A DNA stretch of 18,502 nucleotides. Source: JBNKFQ01 sp050289385. GTDB taxonomy: Bacteria; Pseudomonadota; Gammaproteobacteria; Pseudomonadales; Porticoccaceae. Both the position numbers and the translations under genes were made by a program. This document shows, piece by piece, positions 1 to 13,500 of this stretch (within the stretch, counting starts at the first letter, position 1; each line of letters opens with the position of its first letter). The notes beneath the pieces are model-generated. The model was not told the origin of the DNA and did no database searches. It worked only from the letters and a program-made list of their open reading frames with translations. Location of the stretch: positions 1-18,502 of the forward strand of contig JBNKFQ010000351.1 in the NCBI GenBank assembly GCA_050289385.1, read 5' to 3'.

Positions 1-1540
1 CCCCGCTCATGTAAACTGTGGGCTACCTGATTGGCCCGACCTTCCAACGCGGCGTAACTCATTTGATTCTGTTGATCTATCAACGCACAGGAGGGCCCGT
101 GCAGATCGGCTTGCGCTTCAAATAATTCGTGTGTCCACTTCACCGGGACGGGTTGGGCTGTCGCGTTCCAGTCCGACAGGAGTTGTTTCCTTTCTTGTGC
201 GCCGAGAAATTCCAGCTTTGATAACCGGCAATTAGGATTGACAGTGATAGCACGTAATAGCTGTTCATAATGTTCGACCAGTCGAACAATAGTTTCCCGC
301 GCAAATAGATCGGTGTTGTATTCCACACTGCCGTGAAGCCCTTCGGGAGTTTCTTCCAACGAAAGTGTAAGATCGAATTTTGCAACGTTGTAGTCGAAGT
401 CTACTTGCTCCACCGACAAGCCCGACCACTGGATTTGCCGTTCAGGAATATTCTGCAGCGCAAACATCACTTGAAACAGTGGTGAGTAACTCAGGCTTCG
501 CTCGGGCTGTAAGGTCTCTACCAGATACTCAAAGGGAATATCCTGGTGGGAGTATGCTCCCAATGTTGTCGATTTAATTCGATTTAGTAAGTCGTTAAAA
601 CATAGCTCACAGGTTCCATCACTGCGGGATAAATCGATACGCATTACCAGCGTATTGACAAAAAATCCCAGCAAATTTTCTGTCTCGGGGTGATTGCGAT
701 TGGCCACCGGAGAACCAATCGCGATATCATCGCTTTGAGTGTAACGATGCAATAAAAGCACAAATGCCGTCAGTAGTGTCATGTACAGCGTTACATTCTG
801 TGCATTACTCAGTTGCAGCAATTGCTGGAGTATTTCCTTGGTAAATTGCACCGGCTCATTGGCCCCTCGGTAACTTTTTTCCTTTGGTCGCGGGAAATCG
901 TAGGGGAGAGACAATAGCGGCTCTAATCCCGAGAGTTGCTTTTGCCAGTAATCTCGCTGTTTACTTAAGACAGTATCCGTTAACCACTGGCGCTGCCAGT
1001 AAGCGAAGTCTGCATATTGTACTTTTTGCGGCGGTAACGGGTTTTCTTTACCATCTTTAAAGGCCTGATACAGAGAAAACAATTCCTGCGAAAATATTCC
1101 CATCGACCAACCGTCTGAAATACTGTGATGCATGCTCACTAATAACACATGTTTCCGTTGTGTTATTGTCACCAGGCGAGCCCGCCACAAAGGGCCATGG
1201 CTTAAATTAAAGGGTTGGGCAAATTCAAATTGACACAGCTTGCGTAAATCCTGAGCGCAAGATAATTCTTCCAGCTTTAAACAACCGGGATAGTTATCAC
1301 TAATCACCTGGCATACTGATTCGGTGAATCCTTCAGATTTCTCTGTGACTGTTTCAAACCGGGTACGCAATATTTCATGCCGAGCAACTATTTGCTCAAA
1401 AGCGTGGACAAAGGCTGCCCGGTCAAGCTCACCTGTCAGGCTTAAAGCTAAAGGAATATTGTAATGTGCGTTGTCGCCTTCAAGACAGGCTAAAAACCAC
1501 AATCGCTGCTGAGCAAAAGAAAGCGGTAAGCGCTTATCAC
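1..1540 (-). other. NRPS module 6: C domain and start of A domain (cut by window edge)
   Basis: C6 (about residues 4326-4759) opens with SFAQQRLWFLACLEG and has HHSISDGWS at H4461; it is an LCL-type domain very similar to C3. It is followed by the linker LLSDWNATAQ and the first about 50 residues of A6 (THELFEAQ, then GRANQVAHSL). The start of A6 looks like a normal A domain rather than a remnant, because it enters the A1-A2 region that the A3 and A5 remnants lack. Its substrate pocket lies outside the window. Confidence 0.85.
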
Positions 1541-4500
1541 GTTCAATGGCATTCAACGGATGTGTGTCGCTTAGCGGCTTTTGCTCAGCGATCAGTTCCG
1601 CCATAGACGACAGTAACGGTTGTTCAAAAACACGGGTTAACGGTAACTCCAGGTTCATTTTTAGGCGGATTGTATTGATCAAGCGTGTCGCCAGAAGCGA
1701 ATGCCCCCCGAGAGCGAAAAAGTTTGCAGTGACACTAATCTTGCTTTCTTCGATCCGTAATAACTCCGACCAAATATTAGCCAGAGTCTTTTCCACCACA
1801 GTCCTCGGTGCCACATACGCCTCATCCTTTTCAAGATCATCCACGATGTTTTCGAGAGCCTGGCGATCCAAACGTCCATCAGAATGCTTGGGTAAGTCAT
1901 CCATTAAAACAAGATCCATTGGCAGTGCAAAAACAGGTGATTGCTGGCGAATGTAATGCCTCAAGGTGGAAAGATCGACACAGTCGTCACTATTGTGTAA
2001 AACACCACAAATAACCGGTTTCAGTCTCTGGCCACTCGTATGGACAACGGCACACTCCGCCAGAGTTTCCACAGACAGCAGTAGTTTTTCCAGAGCCCCA
2101 CATTGGCGCTGTCTTTCTAAATCACTACAACCATAATATTCCAACGCACCATCGGGTAACCATCGGGCCAACAGACCACAGTGAAACAAATTCTCGTTGC
2201 AATCGCCGGCAATAGGGTTAGCAACAACGCCCTGTGCCACACCGGTTTCTGGCGTGGAGGGAAGCGCGCAATAGACATTTCCCACGACCCCCACAGGCGT
2301 TAGTTGATACTGGTTATCAAGTATAAACAATCCTGGATTGCAGGTCGTATTTCCCCAGTAACGCTGTAGGAATCGCCGCAATAAAACAGGGCATTCTTCG
2401 GGTTTCAGTACTTTTTTACTCCACGCTTTTAACCGGCTACGTTCTGCCTCGGGCATTATGTTGAATGCTGAAACAGGTTTATGGCTGTGTAATTGCAAAG
2501 CATCGACAAGTTCATGAAGCGACAACCTGAAATATTCCAGTACCCTATCAGCCGCTACCGAACAATCAACAAGCGCTTCAAGTGAAAAGCCGTCACCGAA
2601 ATCGGTAACCGATATATTCACAGGGTAATTACTGCGTTCTTGAGTACGCACATGTCCAATACCCATGCTGGCGATCGCAGCCTCCCGTTCAGTTTCGCGA
2701 TGGGGCAAGGAGTGACGATAGTTAAACACCGAACTAAATAAAGGCGCAGCGTCTCGCACGCCACTGCACTTTTGCACCAGTGATAAGGGTGTCTGTTCAT
2801 AGTAAAGTAATTCACTCAGTGAGTTTTCCGTCGCTCTGATTAATTGATTCGCATTGAGTCCCGACACACTCACTCGCAATGGCAACGTATTGACAAACAG
2901 GCCCAACATTCTCTCTGCACCTTTGGTGCCCTGTAACCTGCCCGACAGCACAGTACCAAACACCGCATCGTCACAACCGCTGCACGTAGACACAACAACA
3001 GCCCACGCGGCATGAAATACAGAGGCGGGACTGATTCGCATTTCTCGGGAGATACCCCGTAGCGAAGCAGCTAAATCGGCGGGCAATGGCTTTCTCGCCT
3101 CTTTGAGCCGACTGCCATCGCCGCGGATATCTAACAAATGAAAAGGGGCTACAGTGTTTTTGATATCCTTTAACGCTTGCCGGAAATATACTGCTGCATC
3201 ATTATTAGCGCGTTCTTTATGTAAAGTATGAGCGACAAATTCCCGGTATTGAACCGGCTGCTTATTTTGCTCCCGGGTATCATTTGTGTCTTTATTTATG
3301 GGATTGTCTATCGAATGTTCTGGGGAATTATTTATTGAAGCCTCTCTGGAGTTTTCTACATAGTGACTGAGTTCTTCTATAATCAGCTCCAACCCCACAT
3401 GATCGATAATAATGTGATGCAGAGTCATTAACACCAGCCGCTCCCCTCTAGCGCGAGACGGGGCTAATGTTAACTGCACCAGCGGCGCAAGACTCAAGTC
3501 CATAGTCGCCGCTCGCTGCAACAACACTTCTGCCGTAACCGGTTCTCCCTCCTCGGGAACATCACAAATCTGTAACGGCGCCTGACGACAAACCACTTGC
3601 ACCGGTTGCGACAAACCCTCACTTATTATCGCTGTGCGCAGGACATCGTGACGATCAATCACCCATTGCAGCCCACGCGTAAACTCATCCAACGACCCCT
3701 GCCCCTCCATCGTAAACACCACCTGCAACAAATACGGATCACGGTCCTTATCCATTTGATGGTGAAATAAAATTCCCTGTTGCAACGGCGCCAGTGGGTA
3801 AATGTCCTGGATATTGCTCACCCCCCCCGGCACCATCTCGGCGAGTTGCTCGATTTCCTGCGTTTGTAAATCCACCAGCGTTAACATCGCTGGTGTTATC
3901 GCTGAACATTGCGGTGGTATCCGGTTGGGCGGTGCGATAAACACCGCCTCGTCCTGTGTCGCACCCGCATCCACTGCCACAGCCAATTCACCCAGGCTAC
4001 TGCTCGCGAACACGCTACGCACATCCGTTCGATACCCCGCCTCTTGCAGACGCGCTATCAACTGTACCACCAGCAAGGAATGCCCGCCCAAGGCAAAGAA
4101 GTTATCCTGCGCCCCTATCTCTTCCACTGGAAATGACAATAACTCCCCCCACAGCTGCGCGAGAACCTTTTCCGTATCCGTCTGCGGCGCCCGGTACACC
4201 TCCCGCTCAAACGCTTCACTCGTCGGCATCGGCAAAGCCTCGCGATCTACCTTGCCATTCGGCGTCAGCGGCAAAGACTCTAACACCACGAGTGCATGGG
4301 GCTGCATATAATCTGGCAACGGCTCCCTCAGGTACACACGTAAATCAGTGACAGTATCTGTCCCTTGAACTTGAGCATCAGTGACAGTGTCTGTCCCTTT
4401 TACAAGAGAAACATAGGCGACGATGCGTTGATCTCCCGCCTTGTCCTCCCGCATCACCACCGCACACATGCCCACCCGCTCGTGCTGCGATAGCCGCGCT

Positions 4501-7500
4501 TCGATCTCGCCCAATTCTATGCGATAACCCCGCACTTTCACCTGGGTATCCTCTCGGCCCAGGTAACTGAGCTGGCCGTCGCGGCGCCAACGCACCAGAT
4601 CGCCGGTCTTGTACAGCCGTCCATACAATTGCTGGTCCTGACCCTCGCTGAACGGATTGGGGATGAATTTTTCATCACTCAATGCCGGTGCATTGAGGTA
4701 CCCTCGCGCCAGCCCCGCTCCCGACACATACAATTCGCCAACCACCCCCGGTGGCACCAGTTGCAGATACTCATTGAGGACATACAGCGCGGTATTGGCT
4801 ATCCCACGACCAATACTCGGCTCTTCTTCTGCTCCCGCAGCTATCTCCGCCACCGTGGTATAGGTTGTGTATTCCGAAGGACCGTAGAGGTTATTGACCC
4901 GCACTGTCTCAGAGTGGGTGTACACCGCCTCCACCACTCGACCCCGCAACGCCTCCCCGGCCAAGTTCACACAGCGCACTGTCGGCGGGATGGCGCCGTG
5001 ACGGGCCAGTGCCTCGATTGCCGAGGGTACCGTATTGATCATACTCACCGGCGGTAACGCCTCGGCGGACAGGCTCGCCAAAATATCCCGCACCACCACC
5101 GCCCGACCGCCGCTCACCAGTGGTAACAGCAGCTCAAACACCGACAGATCAAAACACAGCGTGGTCGACGCAAGCACCGCTTCGCACTCCGCCGCACTGA
5201 AATACGTCTGGGCCCAACTCAGAAACGCCACCGTATTACCGTGTTCTATCATCACTCCTTTGGGCTGTCCTGTAGACCCGGAGGTGTAGATAACATAGGC
5301 CAACTGCCTGGGGCTTAAGGCCAACTCAAGATCTTCTGCCGCATAGTGATTCAACACCTCGCCGCTCAAAACCTGTCGACTGCCCCAGTGTGTGTCCTCT
5401 GAGGGGTGCTGCTCTGAGTGCCTATCCCCTGGGTGTCGGTGTGTGTCCCCTAACGGTGTCTCCTCCTGAAGCACCTCTGCGCAGCAGCCATCCAGGTAGA
5501 GCCACAGTTGTTCAAATTCGGGGTTGTGTTCTGTCTTGGTGTTGAGGTGCATTAACGAGGACTGACTCAGTACTACCCTGGCGCCGCTGTCGGCCAGCAT
5601 GTAGCCAATCCGTTGCGCCGGGTAGTTCGGATCGATGGGCACATAAGCCCCACCGGCTTTTAATATCCCCAGCAGTCCCACCACCATTTCCAGTGATCGT
5701 TCCACACACAAACCAACCGGTGTCTCCACCGCCACGCCCCGCTCCCGCAGTGCTCGGGCCAGTTGGTTGGCCCGGCGGTTCAGCGTCTGGTAACTCAGGC
5801 ACTGGCCCTCGAACTCCAGTGCCTGGCGGTGCGGGGTGCGCACCACCTGCGCTTGAAATAAGTGATGGATACACTGATCTTTGGGATAGGCTATGGCGAC
5901 GGGGACAGGCAACAATTGACGTTGCCAGTGATCGGCGAGCAGGTGCAGTTCCAGGGCGGGGGTATCCGGTGCCTGCTGCAAGCAGTCCACAAGATGAGTC
6001 AATGCTGTTTCGATACAGTCCAACACCAATTCGCTGTCTACGGAGTTATGCACCTGAGTATCGAGAGAAAACCCCTCACCGTAGTCTGTAACCGATAAAT
6101 TGAACGGATAGTTGCTGCTTTCCTTCGCTTTTATAGTGCTGACACCAAAGCATTCCTGCACATCTTCGGTTACCACATCCTTTGAAAGTGAGTGGCGATA
6201 ATTGAGTATCGCACTAAACAGAGGAATGGCTTGTTTTCCAACAACAGCCAAACCACTGCAGTTTTGCGCCAAAGACAGAGAGGTTTGTTCATAGTGCAAT
6301 AATTCACCCAACGCCCGATCCACCGCCATAACCAGTCGCCCAATGCTTACCCCGTTGAGATCAACACGCAGAGGCAGAGTATTGATAAATAGCCCCAGCA
6401 TTCGTTCTGCGCCCATGGTCCCCTGCACCCTACCAGACAAAACCGTCCCAAAAATCACAGAATCTTTGCGACAGCACAAACTTATCACCAGTGCCCAGGC
6501 TGAGTGAAACAGGGTCGCGGGGCTGACATGATATTTCCGCGCACAGTGGCGCAAAGTATCATTTAAGGAGACTTTTAGGCTTCGCTCGCGCAGATCGAGT
6601 ACACTCCTGTCGACGTGAATATCCAGCAAATTAAACGGTGCGGTCGGCTCACTGATATCACCGAGCAAATTGCGAAAGTACTGCTCTGCATTCTTCGTTT
6701 GCGCCGTGTGCGACGTGTATGCGACAAACTCTCGGTACTGAAGACACGCGTCCAATGTTTTCCCTTTGTCGCGGGCATAATGGCACATCTCATCCAGAAT
6801 CGTTTCCATACCCACGTGGTCGACAATGATATGATGCAAACTCAGAACCACATATAATTTCTGAGTTTGTGCACAAACAGGTGATCTGTCAATCTTTATC
6901 AGCGGCGCTTTAGTAAGGTCAAAAACAGGAGGACGATCCAGTAGTTGCGCCACATCTTGCTCAGAAGAGAAGTCGTGTTCTTTTATAGTCAACGGCGCCT
7001 GCCGATAAACCACCTGTACTGGTACAGAAAGCCCATCGGCAAAAATAGCTGTGCGCAGAACATCGTGACGCTCAATAACAAACTGTAAGGCTTCGACGAA
7101 CATATCCAGAGACGCACTTTCAACGACACTGAAAGCGGCCTGAATAACATAGGGATCGTTTTCAACATCCATTTGATGATGAAATAATATGCCTTCCTGT
7201 AGCGGCACAAGTGGATAAATTTCCTGAACATTGGCAGCGCCACCGGGAACTCTGGCGACAATCGACGCAATCTCTTCCCTGCGCAATTCAATAAGGCTCA
7301 ACATCTCTGGCTCAATTTGCCGACTCCCCTCCGGCACCTGGTTTGGGGGAGCCTGAAAGTGCCGCCCGCAGGACGATTGATCCTGATCTATTAGCGTCGC
7401 CAAGTCCTTAAGGCTGGGCGCATTAAAAACCTCACGCACCTGACACCCGAGATTGTGTTCCTGTAGTCGAGCAATCAACTGCGGAAGTAGTAATGAGTGG

Positions 7501-10500
7501 CCCCCCAACGCAAAGAAGTTTGCATTAACACTGATCTCACACTCATCCACCCCCAATAACCCAGCCCATATCCGCACCAGTACAATTTCCGTCTTTGTCA
7601 TAGGCGCGACATAGTCCATCGCCCCTCCCTCTGCATCCACCACCGATAAAGCACTGATGTTTATTTTACCCTTTTGATCACGGGGCAGTGCCTCTAAACA
7701 TACTGCGTGGGAGGGAAGACGGTATAAGCGAGATTGAGCCCGGAGCAACCGTTGCAGTTTTATTAGCAGAGCAAGGTCGTCAACTCGCTCACCAGATTTA
7801 TTTACAACCAAATAGGCCACAGTTTGGTATTGTGACTTTGTTTTTGTTTGCGCTTTTATTTGTGTCTGGACCTGTGTCGTAACATACGAGTCGCAAATGT
7901 CTGGCTGCTGGCGCAAGAGTACTTCAACCGCTTTATTCTGACATTTCTGCAGATAAGCACTACACCCGAGATACTCCAAGCTTCCATCCGCCAACCAGCG
8001 GGCGAGCAGTCCGCTACGGTATAGGCTCTTGGTAGCAGTATCGGCAAATGGGTTGGCAAACCTTCTCTGATCCACATCATTGCTATCGACGTCGGTGTTA
8101 AGGGTATAATACATTTCACCTGTCACACCGGCAGGCACTATTTCCTGATTTTCTCCCAGTACATAAACCTCCCCTCTAGCCAATGGCTGACGACGCTGAG
8201 TCAGCGGATCCCGCCAACAGGCTTTCTTACTCCAGGACAGTTGAGTTAGTATTTCATGCTGACTCAAAAAGGGGATTTGTGACAGTTTTACGTCAGGGTG
8301 TTCTACCACATGGTGCAACAAACGCTGATAGTGATCAGTCAACTTTTGTATCGTTGTGCGTTTGAATAAATCGGTATTGTATTCCAACACCCCCGTTAAA
8401 CCTTCACCGCTTTCTTCCAGGTACAGCGTGAGATCAAACTTAGCCACGACATAATCGAAATCAACTGGAGATAGTGATACGTCCGCAAAACGATATTCTC
8501 TCACAGGCACATTTTGGAGCGCAAACATCACTTGGAATAACGGTGAGTAGCCAGTATTGCGTTCCGGCTGCAACGCTTCAACAAGATATTCAAACGGAAT
8601 GTCCTGGTGAGTATACGCATCCAGTGTGATCTGTCTGACAGCAGACAACAGTTCGGCAAAACTCCTCCCATCTTCTAGCTTGATTCTCATCACCAGTGTA
8701 TTAACAAAAAAGCCTATGAGGGACTCAGTCTGCGGATGGTTTCTATTGGCTACGGGTGAACCGATGACAATATCAGATTGATTACTGTGGCGGGCAAGCA
8801 CCACCGCCCAAGCCGACAATAGCGTCATATACAAGGTAGCACCGTACTGCTGACCGATTTCTTTTACTTGAGAGAGAAACTGATGTGGAAATAGAAAACG
8901 TTCCGCAGCACCATTGTAAGTTTTTTCCTTCGGTCGTGGATAATCCGTTGGAATAGCAAGACTAGGCGGCAAATCCCTGAGCTGCTCACACCAATATTGC
9001 CGTTGTTTTTTTAAAATAGTATCGCTAAGCCATTGACGTTGCCAATGAGCGTAGTCAGCGTATTGCACCGTTAAGGGAGATAATGGAAACTTATCTGCCG
9101 CCCCCTCACTCTCCCGAGCACTAAAAAATTTGTACAGTGCTACAAGCTCCTGCGAAAATATCGCCATTGACCAACCGTCGGAAACACTGTGGTGCATCGT
9201 CACTACTAACACGTGATCTGACGAAGATATTTTTATTAATTTAGCTCGAAGTAATGGTGCGGTTTGCATATCGAAAGGTTGGTAAAATTCCCTTTCACAA
9301 ATCTGGCGTAAATCCTCATGCTTTAACAGTGTTTGTGCTGCAACAGAAAATGCCTTGCCATCCTCAACTTCCTGACAGGGTATACCTGCATTGTCAACAA
9401 CCCGTGTGCGCAACACTTCATGTCGGTCAACAATGGCATTAATACTTTTAATCAATGCTGATTTCTGCAGCTTGCCACAAAAACGCAGGGCCAGCGGTAT
9501 ATTATAATGTGCGCTGCTACCTTCAAGATTGGCTAAAAACCATAGTCGCTGCTGTGCAAACGACAAGGGAATAACCTGTGCACGATCAACCGGCTCCAAG
9601 AGTAATTTCTCTGTTGCTATTTGGTGGTGGGCAAGTTCGTTCGCCAATTCGAAAAGCGTAGGCTTTTCAAAGATGGTAGTGAGGGGCAATTCAATATCCA
9701 ATTGCTGGTAAATTGCATTCACCAACCTTGACGCCAGTAAAGAATGACCGCCTAAGCGAAAAAAATGATCAGTAACGCTGATATCGCAAACCTGAAACCC
9801 TAAAAGATCAGCCCAGATATCGACTAACTGAAGTTCGAATCGAGTTTCAGGCGCCCGATATTCCGCACTCTGATAAAAGTCGCGACTGGGTTCAGGCAAA
9901 GAACTCCGATCGACTTTGCCATTGCTTGTGAGCGGAAATTTGTCCAGCACGATATAGGCACGGGGCAACATATAGTCCGGTAATACCCGGCTCAGATAAG
10001 CACTCAGCCTATGGCTAAAATTCTTATTTGTCTCATCTGATAGCGCTACAGCATCTAAAACCACATAGGCCACCAGATACTTTTCGCCTAGGGTATCATT
10101 AAAGGTTAACACTGCGCAGTTAACCACTTTCGGGTGCTGCAGCAGTTGTTTCTCAATTTCACCCAGTTCCACCCGATAACCGCGTATCTTTACCTGAGTA
10201 TCGGTTCGACCAATAAACTCCAGGTTACCATCAGCCAACCAGCGGGCCAGATCACCAGTTTTAAATAAACGTTGATAGTCGTCATGGTTAAAAGGATTTT
10301 TAATAAATTTTTCCTGAGTTAATGCTGGGTTATTGAGATAACCGCGTGCAACACCGTCCCCTCCAACATACAATTCTCCGATAACACCCATCGGTTGTGG
10401 GAGTAGCTCATCGTTTAATACATAAACCTTTGACTGGGCAATAGGTTTGCCAATCGGCAGACGATCCCCTGCTCGTACAGTACGAGGAATCGGATAAAAA

Positions 10501-13500
10501 GAGGAGCTGACTGTATTTTCTGTAGGTCCATAGGCATTGATAATAGTTAACGAGTCAGCATACTGATAAAGCTTTTCAACATAATATGCAGATACGACAT
10601 CGCCGCCAACGGCCAAGTATTTTAGTGGCAGAGGTTGCGTTCGGTATTCGTCGACTAAAGCTGGTAACAAGCTAGCGCTCAAGCTTAAAGTATTAACACC
10701 ATACCTTCTGATAGCGGCGGCTATTCGCTTAACATCATGATTTTTCCCATAGTAAACCACCAGTTTCCCACCATTGGCAAGTGGGGCTAAGATTTCATGC
10801 ACCGCGACATCAAAAGCAATTGATATATGTTGTAGGACAACGGAATCTTTACTGGCAGGAAGGTAGTCACTGTTATCGATCAATCGCACTACACCTCTAT
10901 GCTCCACCATTACGCCTTTTGGCATTCCTGTAGACCCGGATGTATAAATTATATAAGCCAAACTCGAAGGCGTTACACCCGTCAATGAGACGGGAATGTT
11001 TTCTGCCTTTAAGTGCGAGATAGTGCCCGGTTGACATTGATTTTCTATGTTTTTTCCGATGACGATTTTTTCAACGAGATTTCCATCAATACATTTTTTT
11101 TGAATAAGGTGTCTATCAATAGAAACACACGCGGAAAATAATCCCTCTATGCGCTGGGCAAAATAGGCTTGAGTTAATACAACTTCAAGCCCGGCATCTT
11201 CGGCGATAAATTTTAATCTTTCTAAAGGGTAATTCGGATCAATGGGAACGTAGGTTCCCCCCGCTTTCAATATCCCTAGCAGTCCCACCACCATATCCAG
11301 AGACCGTTGCACACACAAGCCGACTCGCGGCACGGTCGTTATTCCTGTGTTATAAAGAAAATGGGCCAGCTGATTTGCCCTGTTATTAAGTTCCCGATAG
11401 GTCAAACTTTCAACCTCAGTATCATCAGGACTTTCCTTGCTACAGATTAGAGCGACGCTTTCGGGGGTGAGATCGACCTTTTGTTCAAACAGTTGGTGAA
11501 TACATTGATCTTTCTGGTATTGTCTTCTCGTATCATTCCACTCACACAGCAATAACTGCTCTTCCCTTTCGCTCATAAAGTTTAAGTGATTAAGTGGCGT
11601 CAAAGGTTCTGCCACGATTGCCTGTAGTAAGCGCTCAAAGTGACTTATCAAGCGTGCAATGGTGGGCGCAAAAAAAACATCCGCGTTATATTCAACAACA
11701 CCTCGCAACCCTGTATCCGTTTCTTCCATACTCACAGTGATATCAAACTGTGCCGTATCCAACAGATATTCTTGTTTCTCAAAATATGTCTCTGATGTTC
11801 GATCTTTTTCATCGGGAATATTCTGCAGCACGAACATAACCTGAAACAGCGGTGTGTACCTCAGATTTCTTTCCGGTTGTAACGCTTCTACTAATTTGTC
11901 GAAGGGAATATCTTGATTTGAATACGCCTCCAAACAGGTTTTCTTAACACGACCAAGTAATTCGGTAAAACCCGGATTTCCAGACAGATCAGTGCGCATT
12001 ACCAGTGTATTGACAAACAACCCGATTAGATTTTCAACCTCCGAGCAATTACGACCTGCTACCGGAGACCCTACAGCAACATCATTTTGGTTACTGTAAC
12101 GACTCAGTAATAAAGAAAACGCGGACAACAATACCATATACAAAGTAACGCCCTGATTCTGGCACAATAAGTGCAAATGCTCCAATAATTCCGGTGAAAA
12201 CTGAAAAAATTCAGTCAATCCATTGGTAGATTTTATCGGTGGGCGAGGCTTATCCGTGGGAAGCTCTAACAAAGGAGGTAATCTTGCTAACTGCTCCCGC
12301 CAATAATCTTCCTGCTTTTGTAATACGTTTTGAGTGAGGCCCGGTTGCTGCCAGCAGGCAAAATCAGCATATTGAATAGGGAGTGGAGACAATGGTGACG
12401 GTTCGCCGCGAAAGAGCGCACTGTATAACTGATCCAATTCACGTATGAATACGGTTAAGGACCAACCGTCAGAAATAATATGGTGCAGTGTTACCAACAA
12501 TATCGAGTTTGTGGCGGATGTGTTTATCAGTCTAAATCTATAGAGCGGCCCAGAGGTCAGATCAAACTGCTTGGAAAATTCCTGTCTGCAAGCCCGGTCA
12601 AATTCTTCACAATCATGGCTAGAGAGACACTGTTCCACCAGTTTAATACAGGTATTTCCATCGATAACCTGTGTTAACTGTCCATCTTTTTCTTTGAAGT
12701 GGGTTCGCAAAACCGCATGGCGTTGAGTAATCCTCTCCAGAGATTTAGTCAGAACCGTCTTATCGAGTTTACCTTTTATTTTTAAAACCAAAGGTAAATT
12801 AAATTGCACAGAATTTTTATCTAAATTACTCAGAAACCACATCCGCTTCTGCGAGTGTGTGGCCGGAACATGCCCATTACTTCTCGCAACAATACGCCGT
12901 CTGTTTTCCGCCGAAGGCTTGCTCAGTTCAATACTCTTGGCTATTTGTTGTAACGTTGGTGCTGCAAAAACCTGTTTCAATGGAATGTTGACACCAAACT
13001 CACTGCGGATTTTATTAACCAGGCGAACCCCCAGCAATGAGTGTCCCCCTTTCAGAAAAAATCCGGCAGTCACACTGATTTCTTTCGGATCAATGGACAA
13101 TAATCCCGCCCAGATATTAACCAATAATTTTTCAATTTCCGTGCGAGGTGCGATAAATCCTTCCTGGGTACAAGACTCCGTTTGGTCAACACGCCCGATA
13201 TATTCAAGCCGACCTTGCGGTAACCAACGACCGAGATCACCTGTACGATATAGCTTACCCTTTACATTTTCATCTAAAGGGTTAGTGACAAATTTTGCTT
13301 TCGTGAGTTCATCATCATTTAGGTAACCACGGGCGAGACAATCACCACCAATATACAACTCGCCGCTAGTGCCGACCGGGACTAGCGCAAGACTGGAAGA
13401 AAAAACGAACACCTGACAGTTGTGTATGGGGCGACCAATAGCCGGACAGTTACCGGGCTCATCTTCCATGACTGAATAACTCGTTACTGCATGCGTTTCT

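Larger units (their letters stand above)
3962..7330 (-). other. NRPS module 4: dual-type C - A (Ala/Gly-like) - T
   Basis: C4 has the E/C-type start (NVQEIYPLVPLQEGILFHHQ) and a variant core HHIIVDHVG (H2559, D2564, His in place of the first Gly). A4 (about residues 2876-3428) is complete. Its pocket residues read D3121, L, F, N, N, A, L, T, Y, K (DLFNNALTYK), the code I recall for Ala in microcystin McyA-like domains, so a small residue (Ala or Gly) is inferred. T4 has S3478 with the ordinary DNFF lead-in. The module is much richer in GC than the modules around it, and A4 carries a His-rich insert and a small tandem duplication, both listed separately. Confidence 0.82.

Noticed and set aside
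1546..2014. Plus-strand ORFs of 136 and 68 residues
   Set aside because: Antisense to T5 and the A5 remnant, which are continuous on the minus strand.
3802..4311. 169-residue plus-strand ORF and overlapping plus-strand ORFs here
   Set aside because: They lie antisense to T4 and the start of C5, which have clear domain motifs on the minus strand; composition (Cys/Ser/Thr-rich) is typical of a shadow of a GC-rich gene.
1856..8255. NRPS as a pseudogene or frameshifted gene because of missing A-domain parts
   Set aside because: The frame is open for 4,836 codons and every C and T catalytic site is intact, so the losses are domain-level and in frame.
12859..13326. 155-residue plus-strand ORF
   Set aside because: Antisense to the end of A1, T1 and the start of C2; no recognisable domain and no ribosome binding site.
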